DNA from: a virus
IMG/VR virus record: IMGVR_UViG_3300007735_000670
Coordinates: 1 to 35,781 of that record
Length of the DNA: 35,781 nt
Direction: 5' to 3' (one strand)
The position numbers and the translations under genes are program-made. This document shows, piece by piece, positions 15,014 through 23,609 of this stretch. The notes below the pieces were generated by a model that saw nothing but the letters and a program-made list of their open reading frames with translations, was not told the origin of the DNA and did no database searches. Each line of letters starts with the position of its first letter. Positions within the stretch are counted from its first letter, which is position 1.

Positions 15014-18000
15014 ATGGCTGAGTCACCAACCATGGAAGTCCGCGCTCGGTTATCGGCGGATTCAGCCCAGTTCACTCAAGGTATGGACAAAGCCGTTAAA
15101 TCGGCTAATGAGTTCCAACAGGCTTCATCTAAATTACAAAGTTCCTTAGTAGCCATCGGCGTTGCCTCGGGTGCGGCGATGGCTGGACTTATTGCTTTTG
15201 GCGTTAAATCTTTCAAAGCGGCCGCAGAGGTTGAGCGTTTAGATTTAGCCCTTGAAGCAGTTGGCGCCTCGAGCGGTAAGGGATATGAAGCCCTTAAATC
15301 AACAGCCGACGGTATGCGAGCGCTTGGCATCAATGCGGCTGCCGCACAAAAAACAACACTTAAGTTTGCTCAATCTAATATCGATTTATCGCAAGCAACA
15401 CTATTAGCAAAAACCGCTCAAGACCTTTCTGTTGCATCTTCAATGACAGCCGAAGAAGCGCTTCAATCAGTTACCTTTGCGGTGACAACTGGTAACACAA
15501 GAGTTCTGCGTCAGATTGGTATTACAACTGGAGCCTCTGACGCTTATCAAGCCTACGCTCGTTCAATCGGAAAAGCGGCTAAAGATTTAACAATGGCAGA
15601 ACGCCGTCAAGCGGTAGTCAATCTTGTCATGAAAGAAGGAACCAAAGCGGCGGGTGCTTATGCCTTGGCTATGGAATCACCAGCAAAACTAATCACAATG
15701 TTTGGTGATTTACACGATGACCTTCAAGTAAGTATGGGTGCAGTTTTAGTTAAAGGCTTTGGACCAATTATTAAGTCAGCCTTTAAGTTTGAAAAATCTC
15801 TTGTTACCGCTATTAGTTCAGGCGGAAAACTTGCTCCAATTCTTGAAGCCATTCAAAAAGTAATGGTAAAACTTACTGCACCTATTTCTATGGCTATTGA
15901 CAAATTTACCGAATTTATTGATGGCATGGATATGACTGGCATTAAGGTAAATGACCTTGCTGGAAAGATTGAAATGATTTTGCCAGTAGTTGCTGGTTTC
16001 GGTGCGGCTTTTGCAACCATGGCTGGTAAGTCAGTATTTAGTGCCGTGCCTATTTTTGGCAAACTACTTGGATTCTTAAATCCAGTTGCAGTTGGTTTTG
16101 TCGCAATGGCTTTGACTTCAACTCAAGTCCAAACAGCCGTGGGTAGATTGCTTGCCTCACTACGCCCATTGCTTGATGTTGCTAAGAATATCGGGGATGT
16201 ATTTAGCAAAGTCCTAGCAGTTGCCGTAATGATTTTTGCTAAGGCTATTACTGGAGTTGCAGTAGTTGTTGAACGAGCCACTAAATTCCTACGAGACCAT
16301 AAGACTATTGCCTATGCTTTAGTAGCAACTTTAGCGGCGGTCACCCTTGGAGTGATTGCTTATACAGTTCAGACTAGACTTTCTACCGCGGCTACTACAC
16401 TAAAAGCCACAGCAGTTAAAGCCCTTAACAAAGCAATGTTAATTTTGAAAAGCACAATCTTTTTGTATGTAGTTGCTATCGCGGCTCTTGTAGCGGCGTT
16501 TGTTTACGCGTGGAAGAATAGCGAAACTTTCCGCGAAGTATTTACAAATGTATTTAATTCAGTTGCTCAAGTTGTAGGGACAGCCTTATCATTTATTTTG
16601 ACAGGCTTAGGCAACCTCCTTATTGCTTTTGGTCAAACTATGTCTCCTGCTACATCTTTTGGTCAGACCATGATTGCCGTATTCCAGTTTATTTATACAG
16701 CCACACTTACAGCAATTACAGGAGTTGTTAAAACTCTTATTATGTTGCTTAGCGCCTTGCGTTATGTGACCAGCGGACAGACAGCCTTTGGCAAAGTAGT
16801 TCGAGCAGTCCTCAACTTTGTATTCAAAGCCTTTGCCACAGTTGTAGGTGGCATCTTAAAGTTCATTGGATTCTTCCTTGAGGGTCTAGGTATGTTGCTT
16901 GATACTCATGGGTTAGTCGGCAAGATTATTGGAATGATTCTTGACTTCCTATGGAAATCTTTTGCTACCGTAATTGGTGGAATCATTAAGTACATCGGAA
17001 TGTTTATTGAGTTCCTTGGTAACTTGCTTGACACAAATAACCTTGTAGGTATGTTAATTGCTAAGATTCTTGATTTCTTGATTGATGCCTTCGCCACAGT
17101 CTTTGGCGGTATCTTCAAATATATTGGAACATTTATTAGTTTCTTAGGCGACCTGCTTGATGCTAATTCTTTAATCGGACAAGGCATAGCCAAGGTTATT
17201 AACTTTATTGCCAGCGTTTATTTCACTTTAGTTGAAAAAGTTAGCGGTTTCTTAGCAACTTTAGTAGGGGCTTTAGTAAATTGGCTCAAGGGTAACCGTA
17301 ATACTCTCGAGGCTGGTATTGATTTATTTAATAACTTTGCCGAGGGTGTGGGTAAAGCCTTTGCTTTTATTCCATCAACTTTAGCCTTGCTTCTTGAAAA
17401 ATTTGGTGATTTCTTTAAGTCTGCTTCAAAAGGAGTAGCAGATTTTATTACTGAGATTGCTAACGGCTTGCGCCTAATTCCTAAGATTGGTGCGGCTCTA
17501 GCGGCGCCACTTGATGCGGCCGCCGCAAAAATTACAAGTTTTGGTGGGCGCGTAGAAGCGGCGTTTGATAACGCGGCTAAACCTTTGCGTTCTTTTGCAA
17601 CAACTATTACCAATGCTACAAAGCAAGTCATATCAGATGGGTCTTTTGATAAGTTAGTTACTAAAGTTGAAACAGTTCAAAAGGCTCTTGTTGCAGTTAG
17701 CAAGACCGCCAATACATTAAAAGAAAAAGAATTTGGAACTGACCTGATGAATTTTATATCAGGAGGTTTAACAAAAATTGGTACAGCATCTAGCAAGATT
17801 GGTAACACAATTCTTGAAGTCACCAAAGTTCCTATTGCCGAGGGATTAGTTCAGGCTATTTCTGACGCTTTGACTAAGGTAGGCGGGTTTGCTAAAAAGG
17901 CTGGAGAAACAGTTCTTGAGGCTGGCGATATTAAATTAGGAACTGAGTTAGTTCAGTTGCTTGCTGATGCTTCTAAGATAATTGGTGGAGCAGTTAGTAA

Positions 18001-19057
18001 GGTTGGTTCATTTGTTACCGAACTTAAACAGTTTGAAGTAGGAGATATTCTTGGCGACTTAGTTGAAAATGTAGTTGATTTTGCAATTCCACAACTTGAG
18101 AAGTTAGTCAATGTTATGGAAGGACTTAAAGATGTTGAGGTCGGTAAGTTCCTTGTTGAGAATTTAAGTTCACTAAGCCTTAAGGCTGGCGAGACAATTC
18201 TTGGCTTTGCCTCAGCAGTTAAATCATTTACTACTGGCAATGTGCTTGGCAAAATTACAGATGCTTTTGGCGCTCTTGGAGATAAACTCAAAGAAGGCTT
18301 AGGCTTTGGCGATATTCTTGAAGAAGAAAGAAAACGCGCCAAGGCTTTAGAAGGTATGAATGGCGAAGATGATGCCACCCTTAACGAACTTCAGAACTCG
18401 GCAGACTTGATGAAGAAGATTCGTGATGCGATGACTGCTGGTATTGAATCTATGCGTGATGTGCTTACAGATTTACAAGATGCGGCTAAACAGTTTGCTG
18501 ATTCCCTTAAAGACACAATCTTAAGTTTTGCAGGTCTTAAGGGAGTAGAACTTCCTGATGGGTTCATTCCAAAGGCTAAGTCGCTTATTGAAAATATGCG
18601 GATGCGTTTGGATAAGAGCGAACAATTTGCTAATCAAATCCTTACTCTTCAGGGATTGGGTCTTGATGCTAAAGCAATTCAAGACTTAGTTGAATCAGGA
18701 CCAATCAAGGGCGCTCAACTTGCGGCGTCAATCCTTGGCGGTGGCGCTGACGCGATTGCTCAAATCAATGAACTTCAACAAAAAATTGGGTTCACAGGTG
18801 CGGCGATTGGTAAGTTCGGTTCTGAAGCGGCGTTTGGTCAAAAGATTGCTAACGCTCAATTAGGCATCGCTCAGGTAACAGATGCTCAAGCAAGAATTAG
18901 CGGAGTTAGCGGAAACAACATTGTTATTGAGCAAGGCGCTTTTGTTGTCAATGTTGATACAACTGGTGCCAAGGACATAGATGAAAAGGCTGACATAATT
19001 ACTCAGCGTATTCAAGAGACATTCGCTATTTTGGCAAAGGAGTTGGCTAACAAATAA
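15014..19057 (+). CDS. tape measure protein
   Basis: At 1347 residues this is the longest gene. The N-terminus (MAESPTMEVRARLSADSAQFTQGMDKAVKSANEF) is typical of tape measure proteins, followed by hydrophobic segments (for example SGAAMAGLIAFGVKSF and LYVVAIAALVAAFVYAWKN) and long helices. Residues 605-733 contain three 43-residue repeats opening (K/D)-x-FATV-x-GGI. Residues 906-1075 contain five 34-residue repeats. It sets tail length and is thought to leave the virion with the DNA. By the usual rule of about 0.15 nm per residue, a tail near 200 nm is expected. The stop shares one base with the next ATG. Confidence 0.95.
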   Translation: MAESPTMEVRARLSADSAQFTQGMDKAVKSANEFQQASSKLQSSLVAIGVASGAAMAGLIAFGVKSFKAAAEVERLDLALEAVGASSGKGYEALKSTADGMRALGINAAAAQKTTLKFAQSNIDLSQATLLAKTAQDLSVASSMTAEEALQSVTFAVTTGNTRVLRQIGITTGASDAYQAYARSIGKAAKDLTMAERRQAVVNLVMKEGTKAAGAYALAMESPAKLITMFGDLHDDLQVSMGAVLVKGFGPIIKSAFKFEKSLVTAISSGGKLAPILEAIQKVMVKLTAPISMAIDKFTEFIDGMDMTGIKVNDLAGKIEMILPVVAGFGAAFATMAGKSVFSAVPIFGKLLGFLNPVAVGFVAMALTSTQVQTAVGRLLASLRPLLDVAKNIGDVFSKVLAVAVMIFAKAITGVAVVVERATKFLRDHKTIAYALVATLAAVTLGVIAYTVQTRLSTAATTLKATAVKALNKAMLILKSTIFLYVVAIAALVAAFVYAWKNSETFREVFTNVFNSVAQVVGTALSFILTGLGNLLIAFGQTMSPATSFGQTMIAVFQFIYTATLTAITGVVKTLIMLLSALRYVTSGQTAFGKVVRAVLNFVFKAFATVVGGILKFIGFFLEGLGMLLDTHGLVGKIIGMILDFLWKSFATVIGGIIKYIGMFIEFLGNLLDTNNLVGMLIAKILDFLIDAFATVFGGIFKYIGTFISFLGDLLDANSLIGQGIAKVINFIASVYFTLVEKVSGFLATLVGALVNWLKGNRNTLEAGIDLFNNFAEGVGKAFAFIPSTLALLLEKFGDFFKSASKGVADFITEIANGLRLIPKIGAALAAPLDAAAAKITSFGGRVEAAFDNAAKPLRSFATTITNATKQVISDGSFDKLVTKVETVQKALVAVSKTANTLKEKEFGTDLMNFISGGLTKIGTASSKIGNTILEVTKVPIAEGLVQAISDALTKVGGFAKKAGETVLEAGDIKLGTELVQLLADASKIIGGAVSKVGSFVTELKQFEVGDILGDLVENVVDFAIPQLEKLVNVMEGLKDVEVGKFLVENLSSLSLKAGETILGFASAVKSFTTGNVLGKITDAFGALGDKLKEGLGFGDILEEERKRAKALEGMNGEDDATLNELQNSADLMKKIRDAMTAGIESMRDVLTDLQDAAKQFADSLKDTILSFAGLKGVELPDGFIPKAKSLIENMRMRLDKSEQFANQILTLQGLGLDAKAIQDLVESGPIKGAQLAASILGGGADAIAQINELQQKIGFTGAAIGKFGSEAAFGQKIANAQLGIAQVTDAQARISGVSGNNIVIEQGAFVVNVDTTGAKDIDEKADIITQRIQETFAILAKELANK
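16826..17212 (+). repeat. three 43-residue coding repeats in the tape measure
   Basis: Residues 605-647, 648-690 and 691-733 align without gaps. Shared features per unit are FATV-x-GGI at positions 3-10, a (K)-(F/Y)-IG turn at 12-15, LG-x-LLD at 21-26 and a terminal hydrophobic helix. Each unit looks like a pair of hydrophobic helices, possibly membrane-associated. They are diverged at DNA level, so this is an old duplication. Confidence 0.8.
17729..18238 (+). repeat. five 34-residue coding repeats in the tape measure
   Basis: Residues 906-939, 940-973, 974-1007, 1008-1041 and 1042-1075 fit a strict 34-residue period. Units open with E-F/P-I/K-L/E-V followed by G or A and a helix with L at position 6, and several have KxG near positions 22-25. 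A sixth, weaker unit may follow at 1076-1109. The period is unlike the 11-residue repeat usual in tape measures. Confidence 0.7.
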
Positions 19058-20625
19058 TGGCTACTTATACACTTCGCCCCAACGCTAATTGGAACAACGC
19101 TTCAGCCTTTACCATCTCAGGTGGCTCAGGCTCAGTCCACGCGGCTCTTTCAGATTCAAGCGACACTACCTACATCACTCGTACAAGTACAACAGTCCCC
19201 GCTTCTTATGAAGCAGAGTTTGGCACACAGACCCTTGCGGCTACCGAAAAAGTTGCCTATGTAAATTTACGAGCAAGAGGAACTATCGGTACAACTGGAA
19301 GCATTGAGTTGAGTCTTGGTGTTATTACAGACCGTAATGGTAGAACAGTTAGTTACTCAGTTCCTTTCTCTAAAGCCAATACCCTTGCTTTGACTACCCT
19401 TGATACTGCTTTGAAATTGACTAGCGCTCCCAACGGAGAGGCTTGGAGTCAAACTCTCATAGACAATCTTGTAGTTAAGTTCACCGACAACGCAACGGCT
19501 TCAGGTGACCGTGCTGGTCTTTATGAGTTGTATGTAGATGTAATTACTACGGCTCAACCTTCAGTTACCGTAACAGCACCAAGCGGGACAATCACAGATA
19601 CAACATTCCCGTCAGTTACTTGGACTTATTCAGACGCCGATGGTGACCCACAAAGCGCTTATGAAGTCAAAGTCTTTGATTCGACCACATACGGCGGTGG
19701 CAGTTTTAGTGCTGATACTTCTACTCCAGCGGTACAAACTGGAATCGTCACATCAAGCAATGACGGTCAAACCCTTGAAGCAGACTTAGCAGATGGCACA
19801 ACTTACCGAGCCTATGTCCGAGTTGCTCAATTATTAAATGGCTCTAATTACTTTAGTAATTGGGCATACAGTCAGTTTACTATCGATGTTGATGCTCCAG
19901 CCACGCCATTGATTACAGCGTTCTATGATTCTCAAGAAGGTGCCGTAACAGTTACAGTCTTTGGTAGAACTAATGCCTTGTCTCCAAACCAAGCCTCTCT
20001 TGAAACTAATACAACTGGATGGGCGGCGGTTACAAACTCAGCGATTGCTCGTTCAACAGCACAGGCGTCAAGCGGTAGCGCCTCTCTTGAAATCACAGCA
20101 AGTTCAAGCGGTGATGCAGTTGCCTCAACCACAACAGCAACTAAGTTCACAGTCACAGCAAACCAAAAGTTCTCTGCTATTGCCGACTTCAGGGCAGGTA
20201 CAACAACTCGCTCGGCTTCAGTTGGTATTCGTTATTTATCCTCGACTGGTTCAACTATCAGTACAACATTTGGAACAGCGGTTAGCGCAACGAGTTCAGC
20301 CTTTGTCACAGCAAGTGTCACGGTGCTTGCTCCGCCTACCGCTACTCATGCTCAGGTGTTTGTAAAAATTACAAGCGCTGGCGCAGGTGAAGTTTTCTAT
20401 TTAGACAAGATTGCTTTCCACTCAGGTGATACACCAGTCTTTACCCGTGGCGGATTCAGTTCTTTTGCTTTTGATGTTGAGCGCTCAGATGATGGCGTAA
20501 ATTACACAACAGTTCGTAATAGTCCAATCACAGCAGATAGCACACAAATTGCTGAACTCAATGATTATGAAGTCCCACTAGATACAACAGTTACTTATCG
20601 TGCGAAAGCGAGGGCTGATATTTAA
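19057..20625 (+). CDS. minor tail protein with FN3/Ig-like and carbohydrate-binding-like domains
   Basis: A 522-residue protein directly after the tape measure, in the place of the distal tail protein or tail-tip decoration. The N-terminal ~165 residues are a beta domain (YTLRPNANWNNASAFTISGG). Residues about 170-280 look like an Ig/FN3 domain (TVTAPSGTITDTTFPSVTWTYSD). Residues about 310-460 look like a carbohydrate-binding-type jelly roll, with ASLETNTTGWAAV, SSGSASLEIT and EVFYLDKIAFHSG. A glycan-binding role at the tail tip is inferred. Confidence 0.65.
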   Translation: MATYTLRPNANWNNASAFTISGGSGSVHAALSDSSDTTYITRTSTTVPASYEAEFGTQTLAATEKVAYVNLRARGTIGTTGSIELSLGVITDRNGRTVSYSVPFSKANTLALTTLDTALKLTSAPNGEAWSQTLIDNLVVKFTDNATASGDRAGLYELYVDVITTAQPSVTVTAPSGTITDTTFPSVTWTYSDADGDPQSAYEVKVFDSTTYGGGSFSADTSTPAVQTGIVTSSNDGQTLEADLADGTTYRAYVRVAQLLNGSNYFSNWAYSQFTIDVDAPATPLITAFYDSQEGAVTVTVFGRTNALSPNQASLETNTTGWAAVTNSAIARSTAQASSGSASLEITASSSGDAVASTTTATKFTVTANQKFSAIADFRAGTTTRSASVGIRYLSSTGSTISTTFGTAVSATSSAFVTASVTVLAPPTATHAQVFVKITSAGAGEVFYLDKIAFHSGDTPVFTRGGFSSFAFDVERSDDGVNYTTVRNSPITADSTQIAELNDYEVPLDTTVTYRAKARADI

Positions 20626-21050
20626 TGGCAACTATTTCCTCGGGGTATACAACCACCGTACCTATTCAGATTACTAATCCTGCTACTTGGTCTTTTGTTG
20701 CACCTGAAAGTCCAACAATCAAAGCAGTTGGTATTGATGTCTTGCAACCTCTTAACTCAACGATTGTTGAATCTTATGGAGTTTTTAAGCCACTTGGCGC
20801 ATCTAAGACAGTTGTTGTTTCTCAGTCAATCTATGGCGTAGATGGCACTTATGAATTTGTTACTACTGGAGAAGATGAGTGGGATACTCTCTATCCAGTT
20901 TTAACCTATCAAGGAACGCTTCATGTGCATGACCCACTTGGACGCCAAAAGTATGTGCGCTTTGTAGATAGAAACTGGACAGAATCAGGAAACATAAATG
21001 CTTTAGTTCGTCGAGTTAAAGTCACTTACTTTGAGGTATCGGCGCCATAA
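20625..21050 (+). CDS. minor tail protein
   Basis: A 141-residue beta-rich protein with TIKAVGIDVLQPLNSTIVESYGVFKPLG, QSIYGVDGTYEFVTTGEDEWDTLYPVL and a C-terminus in KYVRFVDRNWTESG. The pattern suits a small tail-tip hub component of actinobacteriophages. Its ATG shares a base with the previous stop and its stop shares a base with the next ATG. The precise role is unknown. Confidence 0.65.
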   Translation: MATISSGYTTTVPIQITNPATWSFVAPESPTIKAVGIDVLQPLNSTIVESYGVFKPLGASKTVVVSQSIYGVDGTYEFVTTGEDEWDTLYPVLTYQGTLHVHDPLGRQKYVRFVDRNWTESGNINALVRRVKVTYFEVSAP

Positions 21051-22168
21051 TGTATCCAGTCTCCGAAGCGTTCAAATCAGCAGTTCGGAAGTCTCACTCA
21101 ACCACAGTCAAAATTGAGATTTACGATATGGCTAATGGAACCATTATCAGCACAGCATCTCCTATCAGCGGAGAAGTCACCATTGATAATCGTCGCTCCA
21201 TTCGCCGTGAATGTTCTTTGGAGTTTGTTGATACAGATGGAACGCTTGTTCCTACAAATAACATCTCTTCAGTTCTTCTTCCCTATAACCGTGAAGTAAA
21301 GATTTATAGAGGTGTTGTTTTTGGAGATGGCACCGAGGAGTTAGTTCCTCTTGGTGTATTCATTATTACGAGCGTTGATGTGAGTGAGTCTGCACAGGGA
21401 GTTAAAGTCTCGATTAAAGGTTCAGACCGAAGCCTTCTTTTGGCTCGGGCTAAGTTCACTAATCATGAGTTCTATATTGAAGATGGCACCGCTAAAGAAA
21501 CAGCGATTGAAAACATTCTTAAGTATCGCTACCCCCAAGTTAAAACTATTTTTCCAGCAACTAATCAAGTAACAACTTTGCTTTATCCAACCCTTGACCA
21601 GTCAAGCGACCCTTGGCGCGAGGCTCTAAAGATTGCAGAGTCCGCATCTATGGACTTGTACTTTGACGAGAATGGCATTGCTCGCATGAGACCAATTCCC
21701 GACCCTGACAAGGGAACAGCGGTTGCCGAGTACACAGATGGCTCTGATTCAGTTTTGATTCAGATGAATCGTTCTTTAAGTATTGATGAATCATATAACG
21801 GAGTTATTTATACAGGCGAAGGAACTAACCTAAGTATTGGCGTTATAGGTGAGGCTTGGGACGATAATCCAAGTTCGCCTACATATCGTAAGACCTATGG
21901 CGAAGTCCCTAAGTTCATGAGTAGTCCAACCGTGCTTACAGTTGCAGAGGCGAAAGAAGCGGCGGCCGCTGAGTTAAAGAAAGTTATTGGCGCTTCAGAA
22001 AAAATTACTTGGGATTCCATCGTCAATCCTGCTCACGATGTTTATGATTTAGTAAAGGTAACTCGTTCACCAATCGGGGTTGATAAAATTCTAACGCTTG
22101 ACGCAATTTCCATTCCGTTGAGTGCCAGCGGTAGTATGAACGCAATCGGTAGAAGTAGGAGATTCTGA
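21050..22168 (+). CDS. DUF5047-like tail tip protein
   Basis: A 372-residue protein opening MYPVSEAFKSAVRKSHSTTVKIEIYD, then IRRECSLEFVDTDGTL and VPLGVFIITSVDVSESAQGVKVSIKG, and in the second half WREALKIAESASMDLYFDENGIARMRPIPD. This fits the DUF5047 family of siphovirus minor tail proteins, which probably form part of the baseplate hub. In actinobacteriophages it usually stands after the distal tail protein, as here. Confidence 0.8.
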   Translation: MYPVSEAFKSAVRKSHSTTVKIEIYDMANGTIISTASPISGEVTIDNRRSIRRECSLEFVDTDGTLVPTNNISSVLLPYNREVKIYRGVVFGDGTEELVPLGVFIITSVDVSESAQGVKVSIKGSDRSLLLARAKFTNHEFYIEDGTAKETAIENILKYRYPQVKTIFPATNQVTTLLYPTLDQSSDPWREALKIAESASMDLYFDENGIARMRPIPDPDKGTAVAEYTDGSDSVLIQMNRSLSIDESYNGVIYTGEGTNLSIGVIGEAWDDNPSSPTYRKTYGEVPKFMSSPTVLTVAEAKEAAAAELKKVIGASEKITWDSIVNPAHDVYDLVKVTRSPIGVDKILTLDAISIPLSASGSMNAIGRSRRF

Positions 22169-22413
22169 TGGACTTGAGTTACTTAGTTAATCAAATCAAA
22201 GGTACGAGTACCTTTCCAACTCTTAGGCTTCGTCAGGCTTATGTTGTTGCAACCAGCAACAGTCCAAAGACTATCGATATTCAAATAGCAGGAGATACAA
22301 ACACTCTGCCTTCAGTAAAGTACATACATAGTTATGCGCCACAAGTGGGGGATACCGTTTTTATCCTTACAAATGGGGCTGATATTTTGTGCCTCGGAGA
22401 CATAGCAACCTAG
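22168..22413 (+). CDS. small OB-like tail tip protein
   Basis: An 81-residue protein with a short N-terminal helix and a five-stranded pattern (LRLRQAYVVATSN, TIDIQIAG, VKYIHSYAPQVGDTVFILTNGADILCLGDIA) like the small OB-fold proteins found after DUF5047-type genes. It is likely the tail spike hub or plug. Its stop codon lies inside a possible hairpin at 22407-22431. Confidence 0.65.
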   Translation: MDLSYLVNQIKGTSTFPTLRLRQAYVVATSNSPKTIDIQIAGDTNTLPSVKYIHSYAPQVGDTVFILTNGADILCLGDIAT

Positions 22414-22431
22414 GTTCAGAAACCATAGGTT
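22407..22431 (+). terminator. hairpin at the end of the tail genes, weak terminator candidate
   Basis: AACCTAGGTT (22407-22416) pairs with AACC (22421-22424) plus TAGGTT (22426-22431) around a CAGA loop, with one bulged A: a 10-bp stem. The sequence after it (ATTATTTACC) is only moderately T-rich. It may separate tail genes from lysis genes or stabilise the 3' end. Confidence 0.4.
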
Positions 22432-22463
22432 ATTATTTACCTACCTACAATTAGGAGAACACA

Positions 22464-22745
22464 ATGGACAAAAAGACAAAAGCATTGCTCGCTTCATACG
22501 GACGGTCATTTTTAGCGGCAGTTACAACAGCCTTCATGATTACAGGTGGGGACATCCTTGCTCTTGATGGCGATTCACTTAAGGCAATTTTAGCGGCGGG
22601 TATCTCTGCCGTTCTCCCAGTCGCAATCAGAGCGGCTAATCCTAAAGACCCTGCGTTTGGCAAAATTGCCGACGGAGTTACTGAAGCCGTAGTTGGAAAA
22701 CTAACAAAGAAGGCTCCAGCGAAAAAGGCAACGGCTAAAAAATAA
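22464..22745 (+). CDS. holin (r1t-like)
   Basis: A 93-residue protein with two hydrophobic segments (about residues 16-32, FLAAVTTAFMITGG, and 41-58, AILAAGISAVLPVAIRAA) and a Lys/Ala-rich basic C-terminus (KKAPAKKATAKK), as in r1t-type holins. It directly precedes the endolysin, with stop and start overlapping by one base. It is expected to insert in the cytoplasmic membrane and time lysis. A TTAGGAG site precedes the ATG. Confidence 0.85.
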   Translation: MDKKTKALLASYGRSFLAAVTTAFMITGGDILALDGDSLKAILAAGISAVLPVAIRAANPKDPAFGKIADGVTEAVVGKLTKKAPAKKATAKK

Positions 22746-23269
22746 TGTCAGTAGAAAAAGTTCTTGCGTCCGCCAAAGCCGAAGTTGATGCTGGATACCG
22801 TGAAGGTGCCAACAACGACACAAAGTTCGGCAAGTGGTTCGGACTAAACAACCAACCTTGGTGCGCCATGTATGTTTCTTGGTGTTTCAAGGAGGCAGGT
22901 CTTTCAGACTTAATCGCGGCTCAATCTAAAAAAGGTTTTGCTTCATGCGATGTAGGTTTGAAATGGTTTGCCAAGAAAGGTCAGATTGTTCCAGTCGGTC
23001 AAGCAAAGGCTGGCGACATTGCTTTCTTCCAATTTGATGATGATGCCCAAGCAGACCATGTAGGCATAGTTCAAAAGAACGACGGTAAAGGAACTCTTTG
23101 GGTTTACGAAGGAAATACAAGTGGCGATACAAAGGGAAGTCAGTCAAATGGTGACGGTGCTTTCCTTAAGAAGAGAGCCTACAAACTCATCATGGGTGTG
23201 GCTCGTCCAGCATATCCAGCAACCCCAGTCGCTTCAAAGACTGCTGACGAAGCAAGAGCAAAGGCATAA
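22745..23269 (+). CDS. endolysin, CHAP domain
   Basis: A 174-residue protein with a CHAP amidase/peptidase domain. The catalytic Cys40 lies in QPWCAMYVSW, His105 in ADHVGIVQ, and the acidic/Asn partner in YEGNTSG (E122, N124). AKAGDIAFF before the histidine is also typical. The C-terminal ~20 residues are a short Ala/Lys tail rather than a clear cell-wall-binding domain. It should cleave peptidoglycan once the holin opens the membrane. No lysin B is seen, which fits a host without a mycolate outer layer. Confidence 0.9.
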   Translation: MSVEKVLASAKAEVDAGYREGANNDTKFGKWFGLNNQPWCAMYVSWCFKEAGLSDLIAAQSKKGFASCDVGLKWFAKKGQIVPVGQAKAGDIAFFQFDDDAQADHVGIVQKNDGKGTLWVYEGNTSGDTKGSQSNGDGAFLKKRAYKLIMGVARPAYPATPVASKTADEARAKA

Positions 23270-23271
23270 AA

Positions 23272-23553
23272 ATGAGCGAGGAGGTAAAGCCAAGTTTAGG
23301 AGAGATTATGCGTCGGCTTGATGACCTGACTATGGAAGTCAAGCAGATGAACCTAAATGTTAGCCAAACCTATCTTCGCAAAGATGTTTACGACTCTGAC
23401 TCTGAAAGAGTTACGCAAGCCATGGAACACATTACAGACCGTCTTGCAAAAATGGAGAGTCGCTCCGAATGGGTCATTCGTACCGTCGGGGCGCTCTTCA
23501 TTGCCACAGTTGTCGGTGCCTCCATGTATGTTGGACAAATCATTGGGTTGTAG
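23272..23553 (+). CDS. lysis-cassette coiled-coil protein with C-terminal membrane helix
   Basis: A 93-residue protein: N-terminal ~60 residues form a coiled coil (GEIMRRLDDLTMEVKQMNLNV, SERVTQAMEHITDRLAKMESR), followed by one membrane segment (TVGALFIATVVGASMYVGQII) at the C-terminus. Proteins of this layout (DUF2746-like) follow the endolysin in many actinobacteriophages and are called second holins or lysis accessory proteins. The lysis role is inferred from position. Confidence 0.7.
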   Translation: MSEEVKPSLGEIMRRLDDLTMEVKQMNLNVSQTYLRKDVYDSDSERVTQAMEHITDRLAKMESRSEWVIRTVGALFIATVVGASMYVGQIIGL

Positions 23554-23556
23554 GGC

Positions 23557-23586
23557 TTGACAATCTAAACCCCCGTTTAGTACCCT
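23557..23586 (+). promoter_or_regulatory. promoter, variant copy B
   Basis: TTGACA (23557-23562) and TACCCT (23581-23586) are separated by 18 bases. The AACCCCCGTT block found in the other phage promoters lies between them. It differs from the other copies by having a canonical -35 and a poorer -10. It stands at the boundary of lysis and DNA-metabolism genes and probably starts the early operon beginning at 23610. Confidence 0.6.
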
Positions 23587-23602
23587 CTCCCTTAACGAGA
23601 GG
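23584..23602 (+). promoter_or_regulatory. hairpin that can hide the ribosome binding site of the Gam-like gene
   Basis: CCTCTC (23584-23589) is perfectly complementary to GAGAGG (23597-23602), part of the GAGAGGAG ribosome binding site. Transcripts that read through from the lysis genes would contain both arms. Transcripts starting at the adjacent promoter (predicted start about 23592) would lack the left arm and leave the site free. Confidence 0.45.
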
Positions 23603-23609
23603 AGTCCAC

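Noticed and set aside
15076-18378. Minus-strand open frames within the tape measure gene
   Set aside because: Low-complexity Ser/Pro/Lys-rich translations without ribosome binding sites, antisense to a confidently called gene.
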